Positions 13,401-24,139 are shown, numbered from the stretch's first letter. The stretch is 64,000 nucleotides of DNA from Sarcophilus harrisii (GCF_902635505.1 NC_045426.1:670687087-670751086), one strand, 5' to 3'. The notes: generated from the sequence alone by a model not told the origin. Numbers and translations: made by a program.

Positions 13401-16400
13401 TTGTGATCCTCACCCGTAGTTTGATTATGCATGCCCATTTCACTGTAAAAGCAAAATAAAAAACAAAAAAATCCCCCCCACACACATACATACCACCAGC
13501 ACCACTACCAAAACACTAAAAAAAAAAACCCCCAAAAACAAAAAAAACCCAAAACAAAACCATGCCCACGACAGATTCTTTTAAAAAACCGATTTAGAAT
13601 TTTCCTGATTAAACAGTCCTGAGTGCACAGGTAACTGAGGGAAAGCCAACTTCCTGGGAGGCCTTGTGTAGCAGTACCAGGTTAATTGAAGTTATAGGAA
13701 TGAAGGTTAACTTTATTTTATTGACATTTATTGATTATTTTAATGACAGTGAGTCAGTAAAAAGATGTTATGTCTGCAGTCTCATGTTGGCGAGAGCTCC
13801 CTTTGCGTATCGCCAGATAACTTGATAGTTTCTGTGGTTCTGGTTCCCTTTCAAGCTTCCAGGGGAGATGGCCTGAACTGAATGGTTGAAGTTTATTCAT
13901 AGTAAATTGAATAAATGGCCTGGTAAGCAAACGGCATACATGAGATTAAGAAGCATGATGACAATGGGCACACCTAAAGACAATTTCATTCAAGTAGTCT
14001 GTTTCCGTGTGGCAATTCCTTACGCTTTCTCCCATTCGTCTTTGGAAATCATTCTGGTGCCCTTTGGGTGGTTTATCCATGCTGTTGCCCATAAGAGTGG
14101 AAGATTGTTTTACTTACATGACAACAGTGGACCAAGACTAATTGACTCATTTGGCCCCTAGAAGGCCAGTTGCATAATCTGTGTTAATGTACTTGATTAT
14201 ATGCATGGAAGAATGGCGTATTCCGCATGCAGTTGGTCAGTATGATTTACAGACACGCTTTTTTTTTTCCTCCTTCTGTTTTGCACTCATGGACCCAAAG
14301 CTTTGTGCTATGTTTGATCGCATGTAGAAATTAAGAGTTCTGAAACTAGAAAGGTTGTGTCTAAAATAGTAAGCATCATTAAGTGTTTTGAAAAGTAATG
14401 GATAGTTTTTTATAGGAATGCAGGCTCTTAACCAATATCATTTGCATGGCACAGGGAAGACTTAAAATTTCTTCCCTCAGCTGCAGCCAGGGAACGATAG
14501 ATTATATTCTGCTTTTATATTGGTTTCTTCTCTTTAATTTCCAGGACTCTCTGTCCCCAATGTCCACGGAGCCCTTGCTCCTCTGGCCATTCCATCAGCA
14601 GCAGCAGCTGCTGCAGCAGCTGGGCGAATTGCCATTCCTGGCCTCACCGGGGCAGGGAACTCAGTCTTGCTGGTTAGCAACTTGAACCCAGAGGTTAGTG
14701 GAGCTTTGTTATTATCCCCCTTTATTCCAGTCAACTCTTAACTTTCACTTTCTGGAAACTTTCAGAGAATGTTTCCCCTTATCTTAAATTTCATTCCCTT
14801 TAAGGAAGCAGCCAAACTAGAAAAGCCAGTAGGGGTTGGTCCTGCTCATCTGAGCAGTAATTTCTTTAGAAATGGGGTAGATCATACAACCCTGGTACAT
14901 TTCATTTTCATGATTTCCAAATAAGGGAACCTGACCCTTATTCACCCTTATTATTCTCTTTAATTTTCCAACTGGTGATGGTTGGGTTCTCTCAGTTAAA
15001 AGTACTTTTTTTGTTTTGTTTTGTCTTTTTTTTAATTTTAATTTTTTTAAATTAAGAGTTAAGAGAGTCTGTTCTGCCTTCTACTCTCTATAAATGTCTA
15101 TAAACCTTGCCAGCTTGGCTTTTGTGTACTCCTGCCATGTTTTTCCCCCTCTGGCCATTTGCTCACATTTATTTTCCTTTCCAAAGATTGCTTGAAGTTT
15201 TCTTATTCTCCCCCTTAACACCTTGAAAATTACATTTAAATTCCATAATTTTACTTGAGTGGAAATATTTTTCACTGAAGGCTATCTTTAAAAAGCAAAA
15301 TTTAAATAAAACCAAAGAATGCAGTCTGACAACTTTATTTGGTGACTTTTCTGTCCAAATAAAACTTTTTGAATTGGATGTATTAAAATTTTCCATTAGT
15401 ATGGGGGTGGGGAGAGTAGGGGAGAAGAGACCTGGATTTGATGGTAGTTGAAAGTATAGACTGCATATGAAAGCAAAATGTATTTTTATGTCAGATTGAG
15501 ATATTGCCTCAAAGAGCTTGGATGAGAGAGTAATGCTCAATATTTTAACACTTTTGATAGGCTTAACATTTAATCAGTATTTCAGACTATTCTTTTCATC
15601 TGTCTGACACTTTCTGTAAGGCATGAGATAGGGCAATTGCTCTCTAAAGGACACCCTCCCTTGACTTTGCCCTTTCCCACCTCCAATTGATTCTTTTCTA
15701 ACTTGGATTAAGATTATCATGGCTTTGTGCACTCTCCATAGATGTAGGAGAAACAATTGGGATCACCAAGATTCCTTATTAAATGATTGAAATCTGTTCC
15801 TGGTCTCTTAAATTGTTTAGTGCTAGATTGGATTAAAAATTTTGGTCCATTCTGCTAATAGATTTCAAGCAACGACTTTTTTTGTGAAAGGAACCATTGA
15901 CTATGTCATGCCTTTTTATATTTTTGAGTTCTTTACTATCCATCCAGCTTATCTTTGAGCTAGAAACACGATACTTGTAGTGAAGCTATAAACTAACAGA
16001 CTTGTCATTCATTGCTTGTATAATCAATGTTTTTAGAAACTTATCTTTGTAACCAGTTAGTAAGAGACAATGTTTGTGGAGTGAGTTTAATGATATAGGT
16101 GAACTTTGTGGGAACCTGCACTGGAAAAAATTAGAATCAGAAAGAGGGCCGGTTACCCCTTCTCCTACCTCCCCCTCTACTCTAACTCAAATTTTGGCTG
16201 ATCATGGAATTGATTTTGCTTATCCAGTGACTTGTTTAAAACATTGAACTCTAGGGGAAACTAAAGGAAGAAGAGCAAGCTAATGCTTCATTAATCAAAG
16301 CTTGCATTGTGCAATTGGTGCATGCAAAATCTTATATGGTGCTGCTGTTTTAAAACGGTACATTCTTTCAGAAGGAAAAAATAAGCAAATGAAGCCAGAT

Positions 16401-19400
16401 TTATAGGAAAAAAATGGGCTTTGGGTCACTTTTATTGGGAAAAACAATTTGGCATTTTTGGAAGTCACTCTGCACCAATATTGTTTCTTGTCTTCTGTGT
16501 TATATCGAGTAAATATACTTTTCTTTATCATTGTGTTCCACTAGGAGAAATCTAATAACTTTCTGTAAAAGTATTGTATAGAGTATTCTATATCTTACTG
16601 ATGGAACACTTACATATTTCCTTATGTATTTACTGACCTATGTTTTTTGCTACTTTTTTTCTTTTCTCCCCTTCCCCTTTCCCAATTTTTTTTCCTTCCC
16701 TTGATCCGGAATTTCTTTGCCAACTGACTGCACGGTACTTCTGCTTCCTGTTGTTGCTTGAAACAAACAAAAAACCAAAACAAAACAAAACACACAATAA
16801 AAATTCCCCTTCCAAAAAACCCTGCTCTTCGGAAACCAACCTGCCCTTCAATATTAACCATCTTGAAAACTTCATCATCCATCAACCAATTTCGCCATTT
16901 CCTGCGGGGACTGCCCTTCCTCGTGGTGGACGATTTGTGCAACCTCCGCTCTCCCCTTCGATTCCTTACCTTCTCCCCTGTCCCTCCGCTGCCTTGCTCT
17001 GCTGTCTCTAAAGAGAGTTACACCCCAATGCCTCTTTATTCTTTTCGGTATGTTATTATTCACACTTTTTATTACTTTGTTTTCATTTATTTGAGATTAC
17101 TTTTGATGCCTCAAATGTCCAGTTTGCAGTTTGCCATTTTGGAATGCATAATTTCATTTTGTATTATCATAGTTTGCCTTTTATATTTATTTTTACTGTG
17201 ATCCCTTAGATGTGCATGGTTTACTGCTTTGCATGTCTTTAAAAGAAATATATTGGTAGCATGCTAGATTGACAGTTCTTTAGCAATTAGGTTCACATTT
17301 TAATTTACTAAAATCCAGTATTTCATGTTTCTGCTATGTATAGGTTTCTTCAACTGGCAGAATAAGTAGTAAAGTTCATTGAAATAATTGAAATTCACAC
17401 TTCATTGTGAATGGGATTTTCTTTGGGGGGCATTTTTTTCCCTTTTTGGGCTTATTCATAGAAGTTATAATTAGGTTTTCCTAGTCTGCTAATCACCTAA
17501 GGATTCTTGTTTCCTGAATTTTTGAAAGGCGTTTATGGCGATGTACAGAGAGTGAAGATCTTATTCAACAAGAAAGAGAATGCCTTGGTTCAGATGGCAG
17601 ATGGAAACCAAGCCCAGCTTGGTAAGATTGTTTCATTCATTGTCCCTGTAATCTAGAAAACTTCAGAAGTAAATACTACTGTTTCCCCTATAAAGAGAAG
17701 GTTGAATTTTAGCCAAGGATGCATAACACGGACCTCATAATGTTTCATATTATTGTGAAGGGCTTTTTCAAAAAGATTTTGAAAAGTTCATGACTTCATA
17801 AATTGGATTTTGGTTATTTAAATTATTAATCTGTCACTTCTAGTGATTATCTGTAAAAATTATCCACTAATATGTCCATATTGAAAGCAAAATGAGATGT
17901 CCAAACTATTCTTTTATCTTGCCTTTTTTCAGCCATGAGCCATTTAAATGGACAGAAACTTCACGGGAAGCCAATCAGAATCACTCTTTCCAAGCACCAG
18001 ACAGTTCAGCTTCCCCGTGAAGGACAGGAAGACCAGGGATTGACTAAAGACTATGGAAACTCGCCTCTCCATCGTTTCAAGAAACCAGGCTCCAAAAACT
18101 TTCAAAATATCTTTCCTCCTTCTGCTACCCTGCACCTTTCTAATATACCGTAAGTATCACCAACATTTAGAATTAGAGAGATGGTTCACAAAACATTTAT
18201 ATGTATGAGTATTTAAACAATTGGACGTGAAAATGGTGAACTATCATTTATGTAGCATGGCTTTTCTGTTTGGGAAGGAATTCTGTAGTACAAGATGAAG
18301 ATAGAAATTTAGAAATCTAATTTACTCAACGATCTGAATTGTTGGGGTCACTAGGAATTGTGGTAGAAAAGCAACATGGTAATGGTATTTGGTTTTATAC
18401 ATGATATAATTGACTACTAAACAATCAAGTTTTTTTGGGGGGGAAGGGCTGATATTTGAGTTTTGGTGGTCCTATTATGATAGTGATATTCTCACATTCC
18501 AGCAGGAAGGGCTTTGGAGTTGAGCAGAGTGAAGGGTTTGGGTCTGACCAAGCAAAAAAAAAAAAATTTTGTTTTGCTTGAGATTTCTATTTCCACTATG
18601 CGAGATGGCTGAAGCCAGGTCTTTCCTTCCATAGAGCCATAGAAAACCAGTATCAAGCCCTGCATAGTGGAGCAGCTAAGGAAATAGATCCAGCCTTTTT
18701 TTTTTTTTTTGGATGCATAATTGTGGATAAATTAGCTAATCTCGCAGTATGGGATTGATTATATTTGGGCTTATTTGAAAGACTTTACCATAATAATTCC
18801 AAGCCTCGGGCAAAATCTGATTTGTTACCATGAGACAAACATGTGAGTGTGCAGAAATTGGATATAAAGTAAGGAAAGGAGCTTGCTTAACAGACAAGAT
18901 AAGCCAAAGTATAGTGTGAGGTGGGGGGATTAAGTGAGAAATTGGGCATATGTGAAGTCTCTCTAAGCTGTCTTCAATAGGTTATTTTTCCCCTGTTGGG
19001 GAGGGGGGGGGGGAATAGGGGAAGGGATTGAAATAAAGGTAGCATATAGTAAATATTTCCTTTTTCCTCTTAGGCCTTCAATATCTGAAGATGACCTTAA
19101 GATGCTATTCTCAAGTAATGGGGGAATGGTCAAAGGATTCAAGTTCTTTCAGTAAGTAAAATAAATATTTCTTCATATTGGAAGTTTGAAAGGGAAGTGC
19201 CTGTAGAATGGATGAGGCCCAGATCTGGAGTCTGGAATACCCGAGTTTAAATCCAGTCTCAGAATCTTAACTACAGAATCATACAGCTAATGACCCTTAA
19301 AGTCTCTTAATTTCTCTCTACCTCATTAGAGTTGGAAAGGAGAAGGAAATGATAAACTACTCCACTATTTTCCAAGCAAGTCCCAAATGGAGGTCACAAA

Positions 19401-19727
19401 GAATATCTGTAGAATATCACTAAAGAATAAAAACTTTGGGAATTATAAATGGGATTTATAATAGTTGGAATGACTGTTGGAAGTGTTCACCTGTTTCAGT
19501 CACGGTGTTAGATGTAGGAGTAAAGAGGTTCATGAGGAGAATTGATTTATCTTCCCATCATTTTTAATGTAATAATTTTTTTTTGTCTTTACAGAAAGGA
19601 CCGGAAGATGGCTCTGATCCAGATGGGTTCAGTGGAAGAGGCCATTCAATCCCTAATTGACCTTCATAACCATGACCTTGGAGAAAACCACCACCTTCGT
19701 GTGTCCTTCTCAAAGTCTACCATTTAA
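7386..19727 (+). CDS. PTBP1: PTBP1, polypyrimidine tract binding protein 1, exons 3-15
   Basis: PTBP1 is an hnRNP (hnRNP I) that binds CU-rich RNA with four RRM domains. It represses exon inclusion in the nucleus and also acts in RNA stability and IRES use. Thirteen coding exons are visible: 7386-7461, 8329-8501, 10135-10281, 11579-11749, 12203-12313, 12427-12601, 13310-13387, 14545-14693, 17014-17047, 17529-17621, 17933-18149, 19074-19151 and 19595-19727. All have AG/GT borders and matching phases. They sum to 1635 nt including the stop, or 544 residues. With the 13 residues of human exons 1-2 (outside the window) this equals the 557-residue human long isoform. Exon 4-5 encode RRM1, exons 6-8 RRM2, exons 10-13 RRM3, and exons 13-15 RRM4, which ends SFSKSTI as in human. 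The protein is near-identical to human. PTBP2 and PTBP3 are unlikely because the exon 3 start ([15 protein letters not shown]) and the exon 9 cassette are PTBP1-like, and PLPPR3 is the neighbour. Confidence 0.97.
8329..8501 (+). CDS. PTBP1: PTBP1 exon 4 (first half of RRM1)
   Basis: Starts in phase after a split Ala codon and encodes [15 protein letters not shown], then the RRM1 beta-1 strand RVIHVRKLP, and ends at KGKNQ. Compared with human, I to V in the RNP2 strand and I to G in LPIDV are visible. The acceptor is attttcag and the donor is CAG|GTATTC. Confidence 0.95.
9014..9070. repeat. Perfect 20-bp inverted repeat (hairpin)
   Basis: The left arm 9014-9033 (ttaatgcaaaatatcattgg) is the exact reverse complement of the right arm 9051-9070, with a 17-nt A-rich spacer. 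In the PTBP1 pre-mRNA it would fold into a 20-bp uninterrupted stem. The arms begin and end with TTAA. Confidence 0.9.
9717..9795. repeat. A/T low-complexity tract
   Basis: Runs of T with TATATTT and TTTATAT words and no C or G for about 75 bases. Confidence 0.8.
10135..10281 (+). CDS. PTBP1: PTBP1 exon 5 (second half of RRM1)
   Basis: Encodes [20 protein letters not shown], then [20 protein letters not shown] and KTDNSPNQA, the RRM1 RNP1 strand, helix 2 and beta-4. Human reads AFIEMNTEEAANTMVNYYTS. The acceptor is tttttag and the donor is GCG|GTGAGT. Confidence 0.95.
10282..11578 (+). other. PTBP1: PTBP1 intron 5
   Basis: No exon is seen. At about 10650-10980 there is a diverged copy of an ancient interspersed repeat with the word order 'gaaccaggtcattgaagacc', 'ttgaaaaggtaactaagcac', 'aagagttt'. 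The same family appears at 31.43 kb. I do not know its formal name. Confidence 0.5.
11579..11749 (+). CDS. PTBP1: PTBP1 exon 6 (linker and start of RRM2)
   Basis: Encodes [20 protein letters not shown], an Ala-rich stretch, then [20 protein letters not shown] and HQ. This is the Ala-rich linker and RRM2 beta-1/helix 1. The acceptor is ttccacag and the donor is CAG|GTGAGA. Confidence 0.95.
12203..12313 (+). CDS. PTBP1: PTBP1 exon 7 (RRM2)
   Basis: Encodes [20 protein letters not shown], then [17 protein letters not shown], the RRM2 beta-2/beta-3 and helix 2. The only change from human that I notice is A to S in LLQYADP. The acceptor is ctttacag and the donor is TTG|GTGAGT. Confidence 0.95.
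12427..12601 (+). CDS. PTBP1: PTBP1 exon 8 (end of RRM2 and linker)
   Basis: Encodes [20 protein letters not shown], then [20 protein letters not shown] and [19 protein letters not shown]. It ends one base into a Gly codon, so splicing to exon 9 or directly to exon 10 keeps the frame. The donor is G|GTAAGG. Confidence 0.95.
13310..13387 (+). CDS. PTBP1: PTBP1 exon 9 (78-nt alternative cassette)
   Basis: Exactly 78 nt, encoding 26 residues ([20 protein letters not shown], then IPQAAG), identical to the human cassette. In mammals, inclusion gives the longer PTB4 isoform and skipping gives PTB1, and inclusion alters repressor strength. Both borders fall after base 1 of a Gly codon, so skipping is frame-neutral. 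The acceptor is atttctag. The donor G|GTATTC is weak, in keeping with a regulated exon. Confidence 0.95.
13388..14544 (+). other. PTBP1: PTBP1 intron 9
   Basis: No exon or clear repeat is seen apart from an A/C-rich low-complexity tract at about 13445-13565. Part of this intron may carry elements controlling exon 9, but no specific site can be proved from one sequence. An open frame at 13886-14161 matches no family I know and is treated as chance. Confidence 0.6.
14545..14693 (+). CDS. PTBP1: PTBP1 exon 10 (Ala-rich linker and start of RRM3)
   Basis: Encodes [20 protein letters not shown], an Ala tract, [20 protein letters not shown] and LNPE. Human has LAG where this has LTG. The exon holds the linker and RRM3 beta-1. 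The donor is GAG|GTTAGT. The GCA/GCT-rich stretch (about 14596-14623) codes the Ala run. Confidence 0.95.
14694..17013 (+). other. PTBP1: PTBP1 intron 10
   Basis: A 2.3-kb intron. No exon, SINE or L1 copy is evident in its first 1.9 kb. The last 430 bases form the AG exclusion zone described next. Confidence 0.7.
16584..17013 (+). promoter_or_regulatory. PTBP1: AG exclusion zone and distant branch point for PTBP1 exon 11
   Basis: No AG dinucleotide occurs from 16584 to 17011, and the first AG is the exon 11 acceptor at 17012-17013. A strong branch-point match, tactgac with the A at 16636, lies 378 nt upstream of the exon. A second one, ttactgat (A at 16601), lies 413 nt upstream. A C/T-rich run follows from about 16651 (ctttttttcttttctcccc) and there are further CU blocks to the acceptor. 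In human PTBP1, exon 11 is known to use a distant branch point, and PTB binds this region to skip its own exon 11. The sequence shows the same design. Confidence 0.88.
17014..17047 (+). CDS. PTBP1: PTBP1 exon 11 (34-nt autoregulatory exon)
   Basis: Encodes [11 protein letters not shown] plus one base, in RRM3 helix 1. Human reads RVTPQSLFILF, so Ser is replaced by Cys here (codon tgc). The length of 34 nt is the same as in human. Skipping shifts the frame and in mammals sends the mRNA to nonsense-mediated decay, which is how PTBP1 limits its own level. The acceptor is ctctaaag and the donor is G|GTATGT. Confidence 0.95.
17529..17621 (+). CDS. PTBP1: PTBP1 exon 12 (RRM3)
   Basis: 93 nt encoding [20 protein letters not shown], then [11 protein letters not shown], with the RRM3 beta-2 and beta-3 strands. 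Identical to human as far as recalled. The acceptor is tttgaaag and the donor is G|GTAAGA. Confidence 0.95.
17933..18149 (+). CDS. PTBP1: PTBP1 exon 13 (end of RRM3, linker, start of RRM4)
   Basis: Encodes [20 protein letters not shown], then [40 protein letters not shown], and [13 protein letters not shown]. Human has H for Q in LNGHK and N for T in KHQNV. It carries the RRM3-RRM4 linker that packs the two domains together. The acceptor is ttttttcag and the donor is CC|GTAAGT. Confidence 0.95.
19074..19151 (+). CDS. PTBP1: PTBP1 exon 14 (RRM4)
   Basis: 78 nt encoding [20 protein letters not shown], then GFKFFQ. Human reads PSVSEEDLKVLFSSNGGVVK. The acceptor is tcctcttag and the donor is CA|GTAAGT. 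Confidence 0.95.
19195..19440 (+). mobile_element. tRNA-derived CORE-SINE (MAR type)
   Basis: Lies in PTBP1 intron 14. Forward SINE words include 'ctggaatacccgagtttaaa' (B box), 'gaaggaaatgataaactact', 'ccactattttccaagcaag' and 'caaatggaggtcacaaagaa'. The last part matches the tail of the common marsupial SINE ('caaatggggtcacgaagagt'). Confidence 0.75.
19595..19727 (+). CDS. PTBP1: PTBP1 exon 15, coding part
   Basis: Encodes [20 protein letters not shown], then [20 protein letters not shown] and STI, and stops at TAA 19725-19727. This is RRM4 beta-3, helix 2 and beta-4. Human has VQA where this has IQS. The acceptor is tctttacag. Confidence 0.96.
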
Positions 19728-22700
19728 AATTTGGGAAGGCACAAGACAGAATGAACCTGACTGACGAGAACCCCAGGGTTTCAGCCTGGTCTGTAAAGGC
19801 TGAACACCTGGGATCACTTCCATCATTCCAGATTTAAAAAAGCCACTTTAAAAGCAGCTGAAGTGACCTTAAAAGACCAGAGATTTTATTTTTTTAAGTG
19901 AATCAGTTTACCTGTTTTTAAAAAAATTAAATCTAATTCACATTGTTAACCTTGCGGTGGTGGGATAACAATCTTGGTGACTGTACAAAAGCTACATGAT
20001 GAAAAAATCACAAGTTAAGTTTACGCTTTTTTGGAAACTGCTCTGGGAATTTTCTCCCCATCCCCTAAAAAGAATCCTAACACATTTATCAGGTTTCACA
20101 TTGATGCCTTTTAATTTTCTTTACCCAGTCAAGCCTTTAAAGACCCCAAAACAACTGTGTGATTGATCACTCTTGTCGCCTGAGTCAGGATCTTGCAAAG
20201 TATGGGATGGGTCTCCCCATCCAGTCCTTGGTTTTAGGATCATGCTCCTAATCCTGGATTCTGCTATCCTGTGCCTTAAACTTTTTTTTTTCTTTTGGGA
20301 GAGTGGGGAAGCAGGGAACGACCATGGTATATCAGCAGAAATATAGATTTTGAGCTTGGAGCATTGAAGGGGATGAAAAACTCGTTCTGCTCAGAGCAGA
20401 TGAGAAGTTGGCCAAGTGGATAAAGAAAATATTGGGCATTGTCTCTACTGTCCGTGAATTGTCTCATAATCTGCATTAGTATCATGTATCTTTCCAGTGT
20501 TTCTCCATTGGTATTCTGTTTCCAGCAGAAGTCAGTGGAGTTGGTTAGAAACATTCAATTGACCAAGCAAATAGGTCTGAGCAAGTCAATTTCCCTTGTC
20601 ATACATTTTTATTCCAGTGATGACAGCAGTTGAGCCCCTGCCTTCTATGACTTGATCAAGCTTATTATACTTTCATCATTGATTGAACCCTTTTGAAGAT
20701 GAATCAGCATGAATTTTTCCAAATTTGTAGGTGCATTTAGTGATTCTTGGGATTTCTTTTGTTAGGGTAAAACCCCTAAAGTTAGTGATATGTTAAGCTG
20801 AGGTATATTTATGACTCCAGCTTGATTTTTGAGACCAAGTAGTTCCTACCATCGTCCCTGTTGCTTGTCTTCAGCATTTGTTTGAATCCTTGTATTATAC
20901 TTTTTGATGCAGTTGCTGTCATCTGTGCCTAGCAATATTCCAGTTGACCAAATATTCTAATCTTTTTTTTTCATTTATATGCAAAAGATAGTTTAAGTAA
21001 CTTTTATAGAAGAGGATTAAAAATGGTATAAGTGTAATCTAAATTACTCTTGTGGTATTACCCTTGTATACTGTGCTTTTATTTTATTCTTTGGTAATTA
21101 AGTGAAATTGTAGGGCAGGAATTTAGTTTTGATTTATCAAGCTGCGGTCATGGCTGTGAGGTTGATCAGTAAAGGGAAACTAATTGGATTGGAAGATTGG
21201 GCCAAGTAGATGTAAAGGTTCAAAGCGGCAAACAACAGTGGCTTCTGAGAAATTGGATTGAGTGAATGGACCCAGGCTAAAGTTCTTTTTTTAACCCACC
21301 CCCTCAGATTCAGAACTTAGGGAAGAAACATCTGTAAATTCTGCAGCAGATGGGTATGTCTAGTGGGCTGAGCCATCTTGTACTATGTTCAGGTGGCCTT
21401 AGTGTATGGTCCTTGCTTCTCCGCATGCCATTCTGCCTTCTATTTTTCACAATCCGATGTTGCCTTACATTTTTGTTTAACCTTTAACCTATTTATCTGC
21501 AAAACAGATTTCTTTATACATTTTTCAGGGTTTTTTCTGCAAATTGTGGACCAAAGTTTTTTTTTTTGTTTGTTTTTTTTGTTTTTTTGTTTTTTCTTTT
21601 TTTAATAGCCTTTTAGTGCTGGTAGTCATGAGATCCCAAAACTCTTCACTGGCCCAGCACTAAAGATTTGAAGTCTTAACCTTTTTTAGTTCCTTAACCT
21701 ATGTGGGTGTGAACTGTGCTGGTGGATGGATGTGATGGCTGAATGAGTTTGGCTTGACTTGCTGGTATGAAATGTGGTAGTAGTCATTCAGTATCCATAT
21801 TTCTGATAGGAAGGAGGATATTTTCCATAACTGCAGTATGATTTTTGTGATGTCTTTAAAAAACTTCATTACTCTGATATACCTGGGAGAAAAAGATTTC
21901 TCCCATGAGCAGTGGGAAGAAGTGGGAAGTGATTCCTACAGGAATCTGCATTTCAGTTTTATGTTTTAGTTATTGCTTGCACCATTCCCTAATCTACCTT
22001 CTCTCTTCCTCTTCTCCCCTCCTTCAGTTCCCTTCAGTTCTTCCTCCCCCACCACTCATAAAATTCTATTTCCTTTCCTCCTTTTCTATATCTGGGATAA
22101 AGTATCCTCCCTTGCTAGCATGGAATGGAATATATAGGTTGGCCAGCTCTTCCCTCTTCCTCCCAACCCACAAGTGCACAGCTAGGGACAAGCTCTCATT
22201 TGCCTTACAGGATGTTAGTTGGAATGAAACTGAGAAAGTTGGCCTTTATTAGTAAAGATTTTCTTTATATTAAAATAACTAAGCCAGCAATCGGGCACTT
22301 TTTTGGTTTTTTCTTTTTGTTTTTTGTTTTGGTTTTTTTTTTTTTTTTTGTTTTGGTTTTTTGTTTTTGCCAGATACTAAGTGAATCTGTTGCAAGCCCA
22401 GCACCCAGGCGACTGCGGGTCTGTCTTTTGGATCCCTGTGTTTGCATGTAAAGAATGTGAGTAACAAAGGGTGTACATATTTATAATTTTTTATACCTGT
22501 TGTAAGACGTGAGGGGGCAGCAAAACCTAATTTTTTTTTTTATGGTGAACAGATGTATTGTATATTTTGATAACAGCTATTCCAGGTTCAGTATTGTGAA
22601 AGTGGGGGGAGGGTGACCACAAACAAATTCCATTGCCTGTTTCAGAGAATGTTTGTAATGCGAAAAGAATTGAATTAAAACTATTTTATAACAACTCTGT

Positions 22701-22800
22701 ACCTTCCTGTAGCTCTGTTATTTACTGTTGGGATTGTAGAAAGCAGTTATTGGCCAGTCTGTACTTTGTGCTTCAATAAATTTCTTCCGTATTCTTTGTT
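19728..22800 (+). other. PTBP1: PTBP1 3' UTR
   Basis: About 3.07 kb between the stop and the last poly(A) signal, without a clear transposon. It has T-rich runs (21550-21605, 22305-22370) and a C/T-rich block at about 21970-22080. Assigning the whole span to the 3' UTR rests on the distal AATAAA, and an earlier end would shorten it. Confidence 0.75.
22674..22800 (+). terminator. PTBP1: PTBP1 poly(A) signals
   Basis: ATTAAA at 22674-22679 and AATAAA at 22776-22781, the latter followed by a T/GT-rich stretch (ttcttccgtattctttgttt), the usual downstream element. Cleavage is expected near 22795-22805. Confidence 0.75.
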
Positions 22801-23600
22801 TCTGATTTTCCTATCTTTTTATTGTGCCTGTTTTCCCCCCCCTTTTTTTTTTTTGTTTGTTTTGTTTTTTTGCTACTGTTCTTCCTCTTAAATGTAAATC
22901 CAGCTACGTCCTATCTTTAGTGGTTTTAAGAACTATTTTCTTACATTTTACAGTTTTATGTTTATTGGGAACAGTACACATACTCCCTCCTGCATCTACT
23001 GCTCAAGTGTCACCGACTTTGCACCACCCTCACATGACACATTAGAGGCTCACTCATGAAATATTTTAACTGTCCTGTCCATCTAACACTTCTTAGCTTT
23101 GTAATGTTCATGTCTTTTAGTGTTTAAAAATAAACTAACATTAGTGAACAGTGATTCCAGAGAAAGCATTCTGGGCCTGGCATCACATGACGAACCTAGC
23201 ATACGCATTTCTGATTCAATTCTTTAGAATTTTAGAGTTTCATTCCTTGCTATGTCTGAAACAAAACCCTATGCAAGGAATGTGGATTGTACTTAACGTT
23301 TATTTTGTCCTAAAGTTTCATATTAAAAATAAGTGTTCTGTGAGATGTTTTAATTTTCCCCCACAATGGGCAATTTTCCTTGCTTAGTACCCCTTTCACA
23401 TTAGGTGTTGGTCTATATCACCTTTTTTGTCTCAATTTTGTCCAAAATTCCATTGTTCTGACTTGCTTCACATGGACACTGACTTGGCATTCATTTATTC
23501 AAAGGTGTTTGAAGCTTTCCCCACTAAGGTGGATTTTTCAATGTTTCCTCAAATCTTGATATATTGTTGGAGTATCAGATGAGAACTTTATATAGTACTT

Positions 23601-23617
23601 CCCCCCCCCCCCCCCCC
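23601..23617. repeat. (C)17 homopolymer
   Basis: Seventeen consecutive C, between tatagtactt and ttgatctc. Confidence 0.95.
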
Positions 23618-23724
23618 TTGATCTCTTATGTATTTCTACATAAGAGCTCTCATAATTTTAACAACAAGCACATAGCATTAGCAACAAGACATAGATTAGT
23701 CCCCTTTTATGAGGAATATATATA

Positions 23725-23805
23725 CATGTTTATATGAAAATATTATATATATATATATATATGTATTATACTATATATATAGTTAATGTTAACTATATAA
23801 TGTAT
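23725..23805. repeat. (TA)n-rich repeat
   Basis: Alternating TA runs ('atatatatatatatatgta', 'ctatatatatagtta'). Confidence 0.85.
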
Positions 23806-24139
23806 ATTTTTGCCAGTTGAGCCCTGAACCAGATATTCATGTTCCCATTGATCGTGCCCTTTTGGTTTGGTAATTGGATGACCAAGCAAATATTGTCTCC
23901 AGACTCAGTAGTGGGAGCTTTCCATCAGCCTTAGATACTGGCTCCTAATATGGAAGAAGCTTCATGAAATGGTAGAGAAATTAATGGGCCATTGCAACAG
24001 ATTGAATGTGGCAGGGAATGGGGGCAGAGTTTGGCTTGATATTTGATTGCATTCTAGGTCAGTCTTAGTAAATGGGGAAGTGCCTGAAGCTTTAAGGAAT
24101 AACAATGAATTCAAAATTGGACACGGTGAATCGATTCCT

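Noticed and set aside
13886-14161. A 91-residue frame in PTBP1 intron 9
   Set aside because: No domain, no splice context, and inside an intron of a well-defined gene.
16640-17201. Plus-strand open frames of 123 and 147 residues before PTBP1 exon 11
   Set aside because: The AG-free zone lacks TAG, so frames open by chance. No similarity is seen, and one runs through exon 11 in the wrong frame.
18543-18580. A-run followed by T-rich sequence as a transposon tail or hairpin
   Set aside because: The complementarity is low-complexity A/T only, and no element ends there.
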